DNA of 34,836 nucleotides from Acholeplasmatales bacterium (lineage in GTDB: Bacteria > Bacillota_I > Bacilli_A > Izemoplasmatales > Izemoplasmataceae), in NCBI GenBank assembly GCA_007694145.1, contig RECF01000041.1, positions 1 through 34,836 of the forward strand. Direction: 5' to 3'. Both the position numbers and the translations under genes were made by a program. Numbering within the stretch: position 1 is the stretch's first letter; each line of letters starts with the position of its first letter. Below, one piece after another: positions 8,171-15,282 of the stretch. The notes under the pieces are model-generated. The model did not search any database, was not told the origin of the DNA, and was given only the letters and a program-made list of their open reading frames with translations.

Positions 8171-9162
8171 AAGGGTTTCGCTCTTTCAAAGTGTTTCATG
8201 AGCGTCTCAAACTGATTATGATAATCACGTTTGGCATGAAGAAAAGCCTGCAGCTCGTAAATCATCTGAAACAAGACAGCCCGCGACTCAAAAGCCGGTC
8301 GATCCGCAGGTAGTGGTTTTTGACGATAGTCTTCAAGCAGTGTCTGCAAGCGCTGCAACTGGTCGGTTGCTTTGTCCGCTTCACCGATGTCTGGTATGAG
8401 TCGCTCGATGTAATCGGCTAGCGTTTGGGCGTGAGGATGCTGGATTTCAAGATTGTCAAGCAGTTCATGGAGTCGACTGACCCGGCGCATTTGCATGTCA
8501 CGCATGCGCAAATAGTGGATGAGGCGATGGGCCTTATCAAACACCAGATCTTTGTCTGCCTCCGTACCTGAATGGATTAACTTTCGCAAGGTTTTACGCG
8601 CGTCATCAAGTGTGCGATGTCGCTCAGGGTCGCTGACCGTTTGTCTTAAGCCGTCCACAACGCTTTGCATGGCTTCTTGGATGATTGCGTCAAGCTGTTT
8701 CGCATACTGAAGCAAGACCGTTTGGCTACGCATCGGATAGATCAGGCTAAGACCAAGCGCGACCGTGACGGCAATAACCATCAGCAAAGCACTGTTTAAG
8801 AGCACATTGAGGTCAAAAGCCAGCGGGACGAGTAAATGACTGGCGAGCACTAGACTAGGGACTATCCCGGCCTCTATCTTGAAAGTAAAGGACGCGGCGA
8901 TAAAGACCATCGCAAACATGACGAACACCCAGTTTTCATAACCAAATAGCAGGAAAAAGAGCGTACCAAGTGTCAACGCCATCAGCGCGTCAAGCAAGCG
9001 CTTGCCGGCGAGGACAAACGCATCGACTCGGGTCGACTGGACGGACAATACGGCGAGAATCCCGGCTGCAAGTGTCTGATTAAGACCCAGTAAACCAGCC
9101 AATCCATAGCCAAACAGCATCGCCAGCCCCATCTTGATGCCCGTGTGAATGGGACGGTTCAT
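8167..9162 (-). CDS. Aromatic acid exporter family (ArAE_1/DUF939) membrane protein
   Basis: The 331-residue product has an N-terminal ArAE_1 domain of about six membrane helices (10-145, starting with the family-like GIKMGLAMLFGYGLAGLLG and an LAVLSVQST segment). A helical cytoplasmic ArAE_1_C-type domain (about 150-331) follows, rich in charged residues and Leu heptads. Relatives are annotated as putative exporters of aromatic carboxylic acids; transport has been shown only for a few. ATG 9162 is preceded by AGAGGTGG. It is the first gene of a two-gene operon with the GNAT gene and has its own promoter with a palindrome at the transcription start. Confidence 0.85.
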   Translation of the reverse strand: MNRPIHTGIKMGLAMLFGYGLAGLLGLNQTLAAGILAVLSVQSTRVDAFVLAGKRLLDALMALTLGTLFFLLFGYENWVFVMFAMVFIAASFTFKIEAGIVPSLVLASHLLVPLAFDLNVLLNSALLMVIAVTVALGLSLIYPMRSQTVLLQYAKQLDAIIQEAMQSVVDGLRQTVSDPERHRTLDDARKTLRKLIHSGTEADKDLVFDKAHRLIHYLRMRDMQMRRVSRLHELLDNLEIQHPHAQTLADYIERLIPDIGEADKATDQLQRLQTLLEDYRQKPLPADRPAFESRAVLFQMIYELQAFLHAKRDYHNQFETLMKHFERAKPL

Positions 9163-9207
9163 GAAACCACCTCTTACTTGTCATGTGTTCAGTGTCAATA
9201 CGCAATA

Positions 9208-9221
9208 CAGTGCATGCACTG
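9208..9221. promoter_or_regulatory. 14-bp palindrome (candidate operator) at the ArAE transcription start
   Basis: CAGTGCATGCACTG is a perfect palindrome covering about -1 to +13 relative to the start expected from the promoter at 9227-9255. The same GTGCATGCAC core occurs in a second 14-bp palindrome upstream of gnd (12204-12217). Confidence 0.6.
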
Positions 9222-9226
9222 ACTTC

Positions 9227-9255
9227 ATTATAGCGAAACAAATCGTGTGTGACAA
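9227..9255 (-). promoter_or_regulatory. Promoter of the ArAE/GNAT operon
   Basis: On the minus strand, TTGTCA (9250-9255) and TATAAT (9227-9232) are separated by 17 bp: a near-consensus sigma-A-type promoter, 65 bases upstream of the ATG. Confidence 0.8.
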
Positions 9256-9265
9256 TGCTTGGCTC

Positions 9266-9299
9266 AAATAAAAGACCTTCCACTAGAAGCAGGAAGGTC
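9266..9299 (-). terminator. Terminator of the gnd-zwf-cyclase operon
   Basis: Stem GACCTTCC (9274-9281) with GGAAGGTC (9292-9299), then a T-rich run on the minus strand. It lies a few bases after the stop at 9306 and just before the ArAE promoter. Confidence 0.8.
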
Positions 9300-9305
9300 A
9301 AATAG

Positions 9306-9920
9306 TTACTCGGTCAAGATGACACGGGCGGGTGAAGCTTCAACACCTTGTATTTTAAGAGGCAGGCATATCATGGTGTAATAGCCTTCGCGGACGGTGG
9401 CAAGACGTAACCCTTCAAGGATGACAATCCCTTGCTTAAGCAGTGCTTTATGGGTAGGTTGTCCGGCTTGATTGCGTTCAATACCCAGCGCATCAATCCC
9501 CACACCCCGCACCTTGCATGCAGCAAGATGACGCGCTGCATCTTCGGCAAGATAGACAAAGTCGAAGTCGAAGGCATCTGTTTCGCTGTTTACCGTCTTC
9601 AACAACACGAAACTATCTGGCTTGACGGCATACGACTTGAGATCATCGGCGGTGATGGCTGTTTTGACATGACTCAAATCGAGAACCATGGCTTCACCAA
9701 TCAACGTTTCAAGATTTTCCGTATCCGAGTTGTCCCCATCTTCAAGTACGTGCAACGGGTAATCGACATGGGTCCCAGTATGCAGGTTCATGGATACGTC
9801 GGTTTCGTAGCCCCCCTCTTTTGCAAACGTTCTGACGACTGTGAAAACAGGTTTCTTTTCCGGTTTGTTTTTATAGACAGCCATATCCGGATGGACTGTC
9901 ATGCTGATGTCATAAATCAT
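9306..9920 (-). CDS. Cyclase-family (KynB-like) metal-dependent hydrolase
   Basis: A 204-residue member of the cyclase/kynurenine formamidase superfamily, whose studied enzymes hydrolyse amides such as N-formylkynurenine with bound divalent metal. The metal motif HTGTHVDYP is at residues 47-55 (His47, His51, Asp53; His57 follows). The C-terminal EGLRL and CLPLKIQGVEASPARVI blocks are also characteristic. The start is ATG 9920, 7 bases from AAAGGAG; a longer frame reading into zwf is not used. It overlaps the end of zwf by 11 bases and is the last gene of the gnd-zwf operon. No other kynurenine-pathway gene is nearby, so the substrate is open. Confidence 0.85.
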   Translation of the reverse strand: MIYDISMTVHPDMAVYKNKPEKKPVFTVVRTFAKEGGYETDVSMNLHTGTHVDYPLHVLEDGDNSDTENLETLIGEAMVLDLSHVKTAITADDLKSYAVKPDSFVLLKTVNSETDAFDFDFVYLAEDAARHLAACKVRGVGIDALGIERNQAGQPTHKALLKQGIVILEGLRLATVREGYYTMICLPLKIQGVEASPARVILTE

Positions 9921-11268
9921 CCAATCGCTCCTTTGCATGGTTGATGATGATGTCTTTGAGTTCCTCGTACGTATCGTAGAAAATAAGCGGTTTGTTTGCT
10001 TGGCGCAGAGGTTCAATCAGCTGCCAAGCCGTTTCAATCTCATCCCAACGTGCAAATAGACCACTCTGGCGCTTATAAAGGTCAAGGATAAGTTTTTCAT
10101 AGGCTTCTGGAGTATTACCGACAGCTTGACAGGAGTGACAGTAATCAAGCACGGCGGGGGTGATGGTTTCTTGTAGTCCTGGTCGTTTCACGTTGAACTG
10201 GATGCTGACCCCTTCTTCAGGGGCGACTTTGATGTGCAACTTGTTGTGGTCGGTCTGAAACAGCCGTTTCGTATCCGTCTTGAAATCAATGATGATTTCC
10301 GAACGCTTCTCGTCTAAGTGCTTGCCGGTCACAAAATGGATGGGAACATTACGCCAGCGCGGGGTGTCGACATAGCCTTTGACATAGACGAACGTCTCTG
10401 TTTCGGATTGTGCTGGCACGTGGGGCGCCTGCCGATAATCACGGTACTGACCCACACACAACGACGCGGGATCGAGGGTCATGCGTTGCATCACGCGGAC
10501 CTTTTCATCGCGGATTGCATCGGCATGGTTGGCTTGCGGTGGTTCCATCAAAATCAACGAGGCCATCTGGAACAAATGACTTTGCAACATGTCTTTCATC
10601 GCACCGATGCCGTCATAATACCCAGCACGGTTCAAGACCGATTCACGCTCTTTGGCCATAATGGTAATGGAGGCGATTGCTTCATGATGCCAGCTAGACT
10701 CAAAGAGTTGGTTCGCAAACCGGACAATCATGATGTTTTGAATCATGTCCTTGCCAAGATAGTGATCGATGCGATAAAGCTGAGACTCATCGAAATAAGT
10801 CCAAAGGGCCTGATTGATTTGTCGGGCACTTTCGAGGTCCTCACCAAAGGGCTTTTCAAAGACGATGCGTGTTTCTTGCTGGCCCTTGCTGAGGAGATTC
10901 ACTGTATGCAAGCCTTCGGCAATGACGGGGAATAACCGTGGCGGCACAGCGAGATAAACCATAGTTTCTTTATCGTGATCGTGGTCGGCAATCGCTTCTT
11001 TGAGCCGTTGGTAGTCGCTAGTCGTCTCAAAATCCATACGGAAATAGGTCAGTTTACCTTTAAGCGGTTCCCAGTCAAGGTGACTGGATGTTTCCTTTTT
11101 AGCGTTCTCGATGTAGGTCGGGGTATCGAGTTCGCGCCGCCCGACACAGATGATCTGTGTGCGGCTTGGCAAATGCCCCTCAGCAAGCAAGTTCGACAGA
11201 GCCGGAAGCAGTTTTTTGTACATCAGATTCCCGGTGGCACCAAAAACAATCAAGAGGGCTGTCTTCAT
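9910..11268 (-). CDS. zwf: Glucose-6-phosphate 1-dehydrogenase
   Basis: Oxidises glucose-6-phosphate to 6-phosphogluconolactone with reduction of NADP, the first step of the oxidative pentose phosphate pathway. The nucleotide-binding loop is FGATGNLM (9-16; more often GASGDLA), EKPFG lies at 138-142, and the active-site block RIDHYLGK is at 166-173, with the catalytic histidine. At 452 residues it is shorter than the common ~490, and the C-terminal part looks trimmed rather than broken. Its ATG overlaps the gnd stop by four bases (ATGA), so the two are translationally coupled. The 6-phosphogluconolactonase step has no gene in the window. Confidence 0.95.
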   Translation of the reverse strand: MKTALLIVFGATGNLMYKKLLPALSNLLAEGHLPSRTQIICVGRRELDTPTYIENAKKETSSHLDWEPLKGKLTYFRMDFETTSDYQRLKEAIADHDHDKETMVYLAVPPRLFPVIAEGLHTVNLLSKGQQETRIVFEKPFGEDLESARQINQALWTYFDESQLYRIDHYLGKDMIQNIMIVRFANQLFESSWHHEAIASITIMAKERESVLNRAGYYDGIGAMKDMLQSHLFQMASLILMEPPQANHADAIRDEKVRVMQRMTLDPASLCVGQYRDYRQAPHVPAQSETETFVYVKGYVDTPRWRNVPIHFVTGKHLDEKRSEIIIDFKTDTKRLFQTDHNKLHIKVAPEEGVSIQFNVKRPGLQETITPAVLDYCHSCQAVGNTPEAYEKLILDLYKRQSGLFARWDEIETAWQLIEPLRQANKPLIFYDTYEELKDIIINHAKERLDDL

Positions 11269-12161
11269 TTTTTGTACACCGCATGGCCCCCAAACTCATT
11301 GCGCATCGCCGCAACGAGTTTTTCAGCGAACTTATCTGTATCCTTGGATTTGAATCGGCTGTAAAGCGCCTGCGTAATCACCGGGGCGGCGACTTTCAAG
11401 TTGACGGCGGCTTCGACTGTCCAACGGCCTTCACCGGATTCATCGACTCGCCCGGCAAGGCTTTCAAGCCGGGGATCTTTATCAAAGGCCGCCACCACCA
11501 TGCGCATGAGCAGCCCTTCGATGATAGAGCCGTTAGACCAAACGCGTGAGACAGCCTGATAATCGAGTGCAAAAGGGCTCGCTTCGAGCAGTTCATAGCC
11601 TTCCCCAAGTGCTTGCATCATCCCGTACTCGATCCCATTGTGAACCATTTTGACAAAATGGCCGCTTCCAGAAGGACCAAGATGCGCATAGCCGTCTTTT
11701 GCGGCCAGCGATTCAAAGACCCAGGCACAGTGTGAAAGGGCCGCCGCCTCACCCCCTACCATCAACGATGCGCCGTGTCGTGCGCCCTCAGTACCACCAC
11801 TCGTGCCACAGTCAACCAGCGCAATACCGTGTTGTTTCAAGCGCTCGGCACGCGCCATGGTATCAAGATAGCGTGAGTTGCCACCATCGATGACGATGTC
11901 GCCTCGTTCAAGGGATGAAGACAGCGTTTCAAGCATGGCATCAACCGGATTTCCAGCTGGAATCATCAGCCAAATTATGCGCGGTGCGGACAACGATGCG
12001 ATCAAGGTTTCGATTGTGTCATGTCGTCTTAAGGAAGCAGTTTGTGCGACCGCCTCGGAAAATGCCGTATCATAACCATGGACCTCAACGCCATGGTCTA
12101 TCAAGTTAAGCGCCAAGTTATAGCCCATTTTGCCTAAACCAATCATACCGATTTTTTTCAT
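11265..12161 (-). CDS. gnd: 6-phosphogluconate dehydrogenase, short (about 300-residue) type
   Basis: Decarboxylates 6-phosphogluconate to ribulose-5-phosphate with reduction of NAD(P). The N-terminal dinucleotide-binding GLGKMG is at 8-13. The DGGNSRYLDT and CGTSGGTEGARHG substrate-binding blocks follow, then HFVKMVHNGIEYGMMQ with the catalytic Lys and substrate-binding His-Asn. The 298-residue length matches the short Gnd class rather than the 470-residue E. coli type; cofactor preference of short forms is often NAD. ATG 12161 is 6 bases from GAGAGGTG; the in-frame GTG at 12170 lies inside that ribosome binding site. It is the first gene of the gnd-zwf-cyclase operon. Confidence 0.93.
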   Translation of the reverse strand: MKKIGMIGLGKMGYNLALNLIDHGVEVHGYDTAFSEAVAQTASLRRHDTIETLIASLSAPRIIWLMIPAGNPVDAMLETLSSSLERGDIVIDGGNSRYLDTMARAERLKQHGIALVDCGTSGGTEGARHGASLMVGGEAAALSHCAWVFESLAAKDGYAHLGPSGSGHFVKMVHNGIEYGMMQALGEGYELLEASPFALDYQAVSRVWSNGSIIEGLLMRMVVAAFDKDPRLESLAGRVDESGEGRWTVEAAVNLKVAAPVITQALYSRFKSKDTDKFAEKLVAAMRNEFGGHAVYKK

Positions 12162-12185
12162 GTGCTGCACCTCTCTTTCATGTCA

Positions 12186-12194
12186 AGTATAGCA
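12186..12194 (-). promoter_or_regulatory. Extended -10 promoter of the gnd operon
   Basis: On the minus strand, TGCTATACT reads as an extended -10 (TATACT at 12186-12191). At 17-bp spacing the -35 position (about 12209-12214) falls inside the palindrome described next. Confidence 0.6.
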
Positions 12195-12203
12195 TTAAAT
12201 GCA

Positions 12204-12217
12204 TGGTGCATGCACCA
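12204..12217. promoter_or_regulatory. 14-bp palindrome (candidate operator) over the gnd -35 region
   Basis: TGGTGCATGCACCA is a perfect palindrome centred on the expected -35 position of the gnd promoter. It shares GTGCATGCAC with the palindrome at 9208-9221. Both positions suit binding of a repressor. Confidence 0.6.
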
Positions 12218-12287
12218 AGAAGCAATGAAAAACACGCGGATTTTTTTATGCCTTCTTGCTTAGTGACTGGGCAACTGCAGCACATTA

Positions 12288-12296
12288 TGATACAAT
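12288..12296 (+). promoter_or_regulatory. Extended -10 promoter of the DUF4357 gene
   Basis: TGATACAAT is an extended -10 element 32 bases upstream of the ATG at 12329; no clear -35. Confidence 0.5.
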
Positions 12297-12328
12297 ATTG
12301 GTAACGATGACCAAGAAAGGAGCCCTGC

Positions 12329-12685
12329 ATGATTGACGGGAAAGACAGCCTGTATTTTTACTTGACCGACCGCAGTCGTGATGTGATCGCGCGCGGACGA
12401 TACCCAAAACTTGCCGACCCGAAGACTAAAGACACGCATTTTTATCTTCTCAAAGGATCATTTTTGCTTAAAAAAGCTAAGTTTGACCAGTTGCATGATT
12501 TAGCGGGTCGCCGTGAGATTGAGGCACACTATGTCACCGATGCTGGCCATTACTTGATGTTGACAGAGGACCGCCCTTTCAAGAGCCCCTCACACGCGGC
12601 CTCGATGATTGTAGGTCGCGACGTCAAAGGTGAAACCCTCTGGTTTGATGCCGAAGATACGCCTTTAGTAGACTTGATGAAATGA
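12329..12685 (+). CDS. Stand-alone DUF4357-domain protein
   Basis: A 118-residue soluble protein whose pattern matches DUF4357: an IARGRYP start strand, FYLLKGSFLLKKAKF, LTEDRPFKSPSHAASMIVGRDVKGETLWFDAE. DUF4357 is usually found fused to GIY-YIG nucleases or other DNA-related enzymes as a C-terminal domain; here it is the whole protein. Function is not known. ATG 12329 is 8 bases from AAAGGAG. It is monocistronic, with an extended -10 promoter and a terminator directly after its stop. The domain call is from recalled pattern only. Confidence 0.7.
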   Translation: MIDGKDSLYFYLTDRSRDVIARGRYPKLADPKTKDTHFYLLKGSFLLKKAKFDQLHDLAGRREIEAHYVTDAGHYLMLTEDRPFKSPSHAASMIVGRDVKGETLWFDAEDTPLVDLMK

Positions 12686-12706
12686 CACCTGAAAAGGTGT
12701 TTTTTC
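12685..12706 (+). terminator. Terminator of the DUF4357 gene
   Basis: Compact stem ACACCT/AGGTGT (12685-12690 with 12695-12700) with a GAAA loop, then TTTTTCTT, overlapping the stop codon. Confidence 0.8.
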
Positions 12707-12714
12707 TTATCCAC

Positions 12715-12746
12715 AACAAAAAAATCGAAGCGGCGCGGCTTCGATT
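12715..12746 (-). terminator. Terminator of ogt
   Basis: Stem 12723-12731 with 12738-12746 (9 bp), followed on the minus strand by an uninterrupted T-run. It lies 29 bases after the ogt stop. Confidence 0.85.
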
Positions 12747-12774
12747 CAGTTTCTTATGTACTTCTGTGAGCACA

Positions 12775-13251
12775 CTATTGTCTCAGCTGCTCATGCTCAA
12801 GCAAAGCGACTTTGAGCGGATGATGAGACTGCCCAGCATAACCGCCAGGCTGGCCGTCATGCGCAATCACACGATGACAAGGAATGATGAGTGCGATGGG
12901 ATTATGTTTACATGCCTGAGCGACAGCTCTGTAAGCTTTAGGACGCTTAATCGCCCGCGCGATGTCGGCATAACTGCATGTCTGCCCATAAGGGATGGCG
13001 CTCAAGGCGGCCCAAACGGCTTGTTGGAAAGGCGTACCCTCTAGCTTCATCGCTCCATTATAAAGGGTCGGCTTTTGACTTGCATAATCAGCCAACCACT
13101 GAGTCAAGGGCGACGCCGCTCTACTAAAAAGGACGGGGTCATCGGTATTTATGAAGGCGAGGTTGATAAGCACATCACCGACATACGTAGCTTTCATAGG
13201 ACCAAAATGGCTATTGACAAAGACTGTTTTAGCTGAGGTGGTATTAGGCAT
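12775..13251 (-). CDS. ogt: Methylated-DNA--protein-cysteine S-methyltransferase
   Basis: Repairs O6-alkylguanine by moving the alkyl group onto its own cysteine, a suicide reaction. The acceptor is Cys125 in PCHRV (124-128). Before it come the recognition helix with YRAVAQACKHNP (Arg finger) and GTPFQQAVWAALSAIPYGQT, all family hallmarks. At 158 residues it is the Ogt/MGMT core without an Ada-type regulator domain. ATG 13251 is 5 bases from GTAGGAGG. It begins 38 bases after the solitary permease gene on the same strand with no terminator between, so it is probably co-transcribed with that gene. Confidence 0.95.
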   Translation of the reverse strand: MPNTTSAKTVFVNSHFGPMKATYVGDVLINLAFINTDDPVLFSRAASPLTQWLADYASQKPTLYNGAMKLEGTPFQQAVWAALSAIPYGQTCSYADIARAIKRPKAYRAVAQACKHNPIALIIPCHRVIAHDGQPGGYAGQSHHPLKVALLEHEQLRQ

Positions 13252-13289
13252 GGTATCCTCCTACAAGTTACATCGCATCCACAAGCACC

Positions 13290-14237
13290 CTAGCGTTTAG
13301 CACCGACGCGGATACGCGGATCGAGGACAGAATAAAATATATCGACGAAAAGGTTCGCACTGAGCCCAAGCACGGCATAAAAGGCGCTAATCAACACGAC
13401 GATATTTGTGTCGATGAGAAAGTAACCCGTATCCATGATCGGCTGGTAGACCGAGTTTAGAAACAGCTTCGCCACTCCCGGAATACCATAAAAAGATTCA
13501 ACAAAGAACGAGTTGAGCATGACAAAGAGAAACATGGTTGGAATTTCCGGCAAGACCGGTACCATGCTGTTGCGTAAGGCGTGCCGAAAAATACTTTGGT
13601 TGCGCTTCAGACCTTTGGCTCGGGCGATGAGCATGTGGTCGGCGGCCAAGGTTTCAATGATCTCACCACGGACCAGCCGCGCGAAGGTGGCAATCGGTTG
13701 TCCGGAGAGGGCGAGGATGGGAATAATCAGACCAAGCAATCGGGTCTGGGTATCAAATCTGACTGAAAGCGGATACTGTGCCGGCAACCACTGTAGCATG
13801 TAACCCAGTCCGATAACCAGCGGGACAATGATGATAAAGCTTGGCAGTGAACTGAACACCATCGTGAAGATGCCGATAATCGTATCGATGATGTTGCCCT
13901 CATTCACCGCGGCGAGCAAGCCCAAACCAAATCCGATTGACAAAAATGAAATAAAGACCACGACCATGATCCTTAGTGTCAACGGGACTTTATCGATGAC
14001 AAGAGTCCACACATCCCGGCCGCGGTTGCTCAAACCCCAATCGCCGGAAAACAATAAGTTTCGCATGTAGCTCAAATATTGTTGTCGCACAATCATCCAG
14101 TTGTCTTCCATGGTCCGTTTCGGGGGTGGATTGTGCATGTCAAGCATGGCAAAACGGGTGATGACGTAAACGAGCGATAAAATGATGAACAAAGAGACCA
14201 GCATCCACAGGATGCGGAAAATGATATAACGGGTCAT
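13290..14237 (-). CDS. OppB/DppB-family ABC transporter permease, second solitary copy
   Basis: A 315-residue permease with the same plan as the one at 303-1244: an N-terminal helix, the SGDWGLS region, five more helices, an EAA-type loop RGEIIETLAADHMLIARAKGL, and the terminal block DPRIRVG. The two are clearly related but well diverged. No OppC, ATPase or binding protein adjoins it; the downstream gene is ogt. ATG 14237 is 6 bases from GCAGGTG, and the in-frame GTG at 14246 lies in that site. A promoter with 17-bp spacing lies upstream. Substrate unknown; likely a part of a scattered or mixed peptide transporter. Confidence 0.88.
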   Translation of the reverse strand: MTRYIIFRILWMLVSLFIILSLVYVITRFAMLDMHNPPPKRTMEDNWMIVRQQYLSYMRNLLFSGDWGLSNRGRDVWTLVIDKVPLTLRIMVVVFISFLSIGFGLGLLAAVNEGNIIDTIIGIFTMVFSSLPSFIIIVPLVIGLGYMLQWLPAQYPLSVRFDTQTRLLGLIIPILALSGQPIATFARLVRGEIIETLAADHMLIARAKGLKRNQSIFRHALRNSMVPVLPEIPTMFLFVMLNSFFVESFYGIPGVAKLFLNSVYQPIMDTGYFLIDTNIVVLISAFYAVLGLSANLFVDIFYSVLDPRIRVGAKR

Positions 14238-14292
14238 GGAGTACACCTGCTTTGCTAAAAGTCAATGATGTGGCCTAGTTTCAGACTATACC

Positions 14293-14321
14293 TATTGTAG
14301 TCCATCCAGAAAATAAATCAA
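14293..14321 (-). promoter_or_regulatory. Promoter of the second solitary permease gene
   Basis: On the minus strand, TTGATT (14316-14321) and TACAAT (14293-14298) are separated by 17 bp, 56 bases upstream of ATG 14237. Confidence 0.6.
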
Positions 14322-14340
14322 GACCCACATCGCAAGTCAC

Positions 14341-14402
14341 AAAAAAAATAGTGCAAGCGTCACCGCCCCTGCGCACTTGAAAGTTTTGATTGAACATGCC
14401 AT
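14341..14402 (-). ncRNA. Candidate small RNA or attenuated leader
   Basis: On the minus strand a possible promoter, TTGTGA (14431-14436) and TAGAAT (14409-14414) with 16-bp spacing, is followed about 60 bases later by an imperfect stem (AGTGC/GCACT at 14350-14354 and 14373-14377, with inner GC pairs) and a run of eight T. No minus-strand protein gene lies upstream for this terminator to serve. It could be a short RNA, or a leader controlling the permease gene downstream. No known RNA family is recognised. Confidence 0.3.
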
Positions 14403-14447
14403 CACCGGATTCTAGTCTACACGCACCACTTCACAATACGCGTTTCA

Positions 14448-14456
14448 TGGTATAAT
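14448..14456 (+). promoter_or_regulatory. Extended -10 promoter of the CDF-like gene
   Basis: TGGTATAAT is a consensus extended -10; TTCACA lies 15 bp upstream as a possible -35. The start at about 14463 gives a leader of roughly 70 bases before ATG 14536. This promoter faces away from the minus-strand candidate promoter at 14409-14436 and partly overlaps it. Confidence 0.6.
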
Positions 14457-14535
14457 GCCCATGTAGGCTAAGCCCCCGCGACATACTGTGTTGCAGGCAT
14501 GAAGCTCAGCCGTATCGCAAGAAAGCAGGGATGAC

Positions 14536-15162
14536 ATGGCCGAAAAAAAAGATCCGCAACTGAAGACGTTGATATTATCTGTTTTTTTTAGTGCGTTTGG
14601 TCCGCTTGTATCGGGTTGGGCGGTCACCCTGAACACGGCATCGACGCAACTTGCGGATTTCACCAGACGCTCACTAGAGTTTGGTGTGCTCATATTTGCC
14701 CTCTATGTTTATGTGCGTGTGCGCCATCAAGCCATGTCGCCACAACGACGTCAACGCCTTGAGCGTCGCATAGCCAAGCTGGCTGCGTGCGTCCTTTTTG
14801 CCGGAGCCTTCTTTTTATTGATGCTATTCATCCGCGGTATTCAACAACCTTCTACGCCGGAAGGTTCAGTCATCCCAGGTGTCAGCATCGCGGTGCTTGG
14901 TGCGTTGTTCAACGGGACGTTCTTCTTCCGCTATCGGCGCTTCCACCAAACGAGTGGCGACGTGGTCATGGGGACACAGTCGAAACTATATCAGGCTAAA
15001 ACCGTCGTTGATGTGCATGTCATAGTCGCCCTGACATCCGTACTGGTTTTCGGCGCTTCACACGTGACGCTTTGGATCGACCGCGTCGGGACAGTGGGGA
15101 TTGCCATGTACTTGCTCGTTCGTGGTGTGATGATGTTCAAGCAGCCCATAGTAACCATTTAA
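14536..15162 (+). CDS. Six-helix membrane protein resembling the membrane part of CDF cation transporters
   Basis: A 208-residue protein with about six hydrophobic segments. The STQLADFTRRSLEFG stretch and, near residue 150, SKLYQAKTVVDVHVIVALTS sit where cation diffusion facilitators have their metal-binding Asp residues (AD...S and HxxxD). Here the usual His of the second pair is Lys (AKTVVD), and the C-terminal cytoplasmic domain is missing. It may be a degenerate or specialised CDF relative; the assignment is tentative and based on pattern. ATG 14536 follows GCAGGGATGAC. It is transcribed alone, with its own promoter and terminator, just upstream of the arsenic operon. Confidence 0.5.
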   Translation: MAEKKDPQLKTLILSVFFSAFGPLVSGWAVTLNTASTQLADFTRRSLEFGVLIFALYVYVRVRHQAMSPQRRQRLERRIAKLAACVLFAGAFFLLMLFIRGIQQPSTPEGSVIPGVSIAVLGALFNGTFFFRYRRFHQTSGDVVMGTQSKLYQAKTVVDVHVIVALTSVLVFGASHVTLWIDRVGTVGIAMYLLVRGVMMFKQPIVTI

Positions 15163-15171
15163 CGCCTTTAG

Positions 15172-15211
15172 AAACCTGCCCTTGGCTTCCATGAGCCGGC
15201 AGGTTTTTTTT
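15172..15211 (+). terminator. Terminator after the CDF-like gene
   Basis: A 9-bp outer stem (15172-15180 with 15198-15206) with inner GGCT/AGCC pairing is followed by a T-run. Confidence 0.85.
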
Positions 15212-15245
15212 CGAAAGATTTTTACATTTCTTAACCGAGCGAAAC

Positions 15246-15274
15246 TTTACATTTATCTTCTTGAATGTTAGTAT
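15246..15274 (+). promoter_or_regulatory. Promoter of the ars operon
   Basis: TTTACA (15246-15251) and TAGTAT (15269-15274) are separated by 17 bp. The -10 lies inside the inverted repeat at 15262-15279, so a bound repressor would block polymerase. Confidence 0.5.
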
Positions 15275-15279
15275 ATTCA
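15262..15279. promoter_or_regulatory. Candidate ArsR operator
   Basis: TGAAT-8-ATTCA inverted repeat covers the -10 region. AT-rich repeats of this type are what ArsR/SmtB repressors bind. Confidence 0.5.
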
Positions 15280-15282
15280 CGA

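Noticed and set aside
9432-9944. 170-residue plus-strand frame
   Set aside because: It lies antisense to the cyclase-family gene, which has clear family motifs and a good ribosome binding site; the frame itself has no ribosome binding site or recognisable domain.
10318-10935. 205-residue plus-strand frame
   Set aside because: Antisense to zwf, whose active-site motifs are intact; no start signal and unnatural composition.
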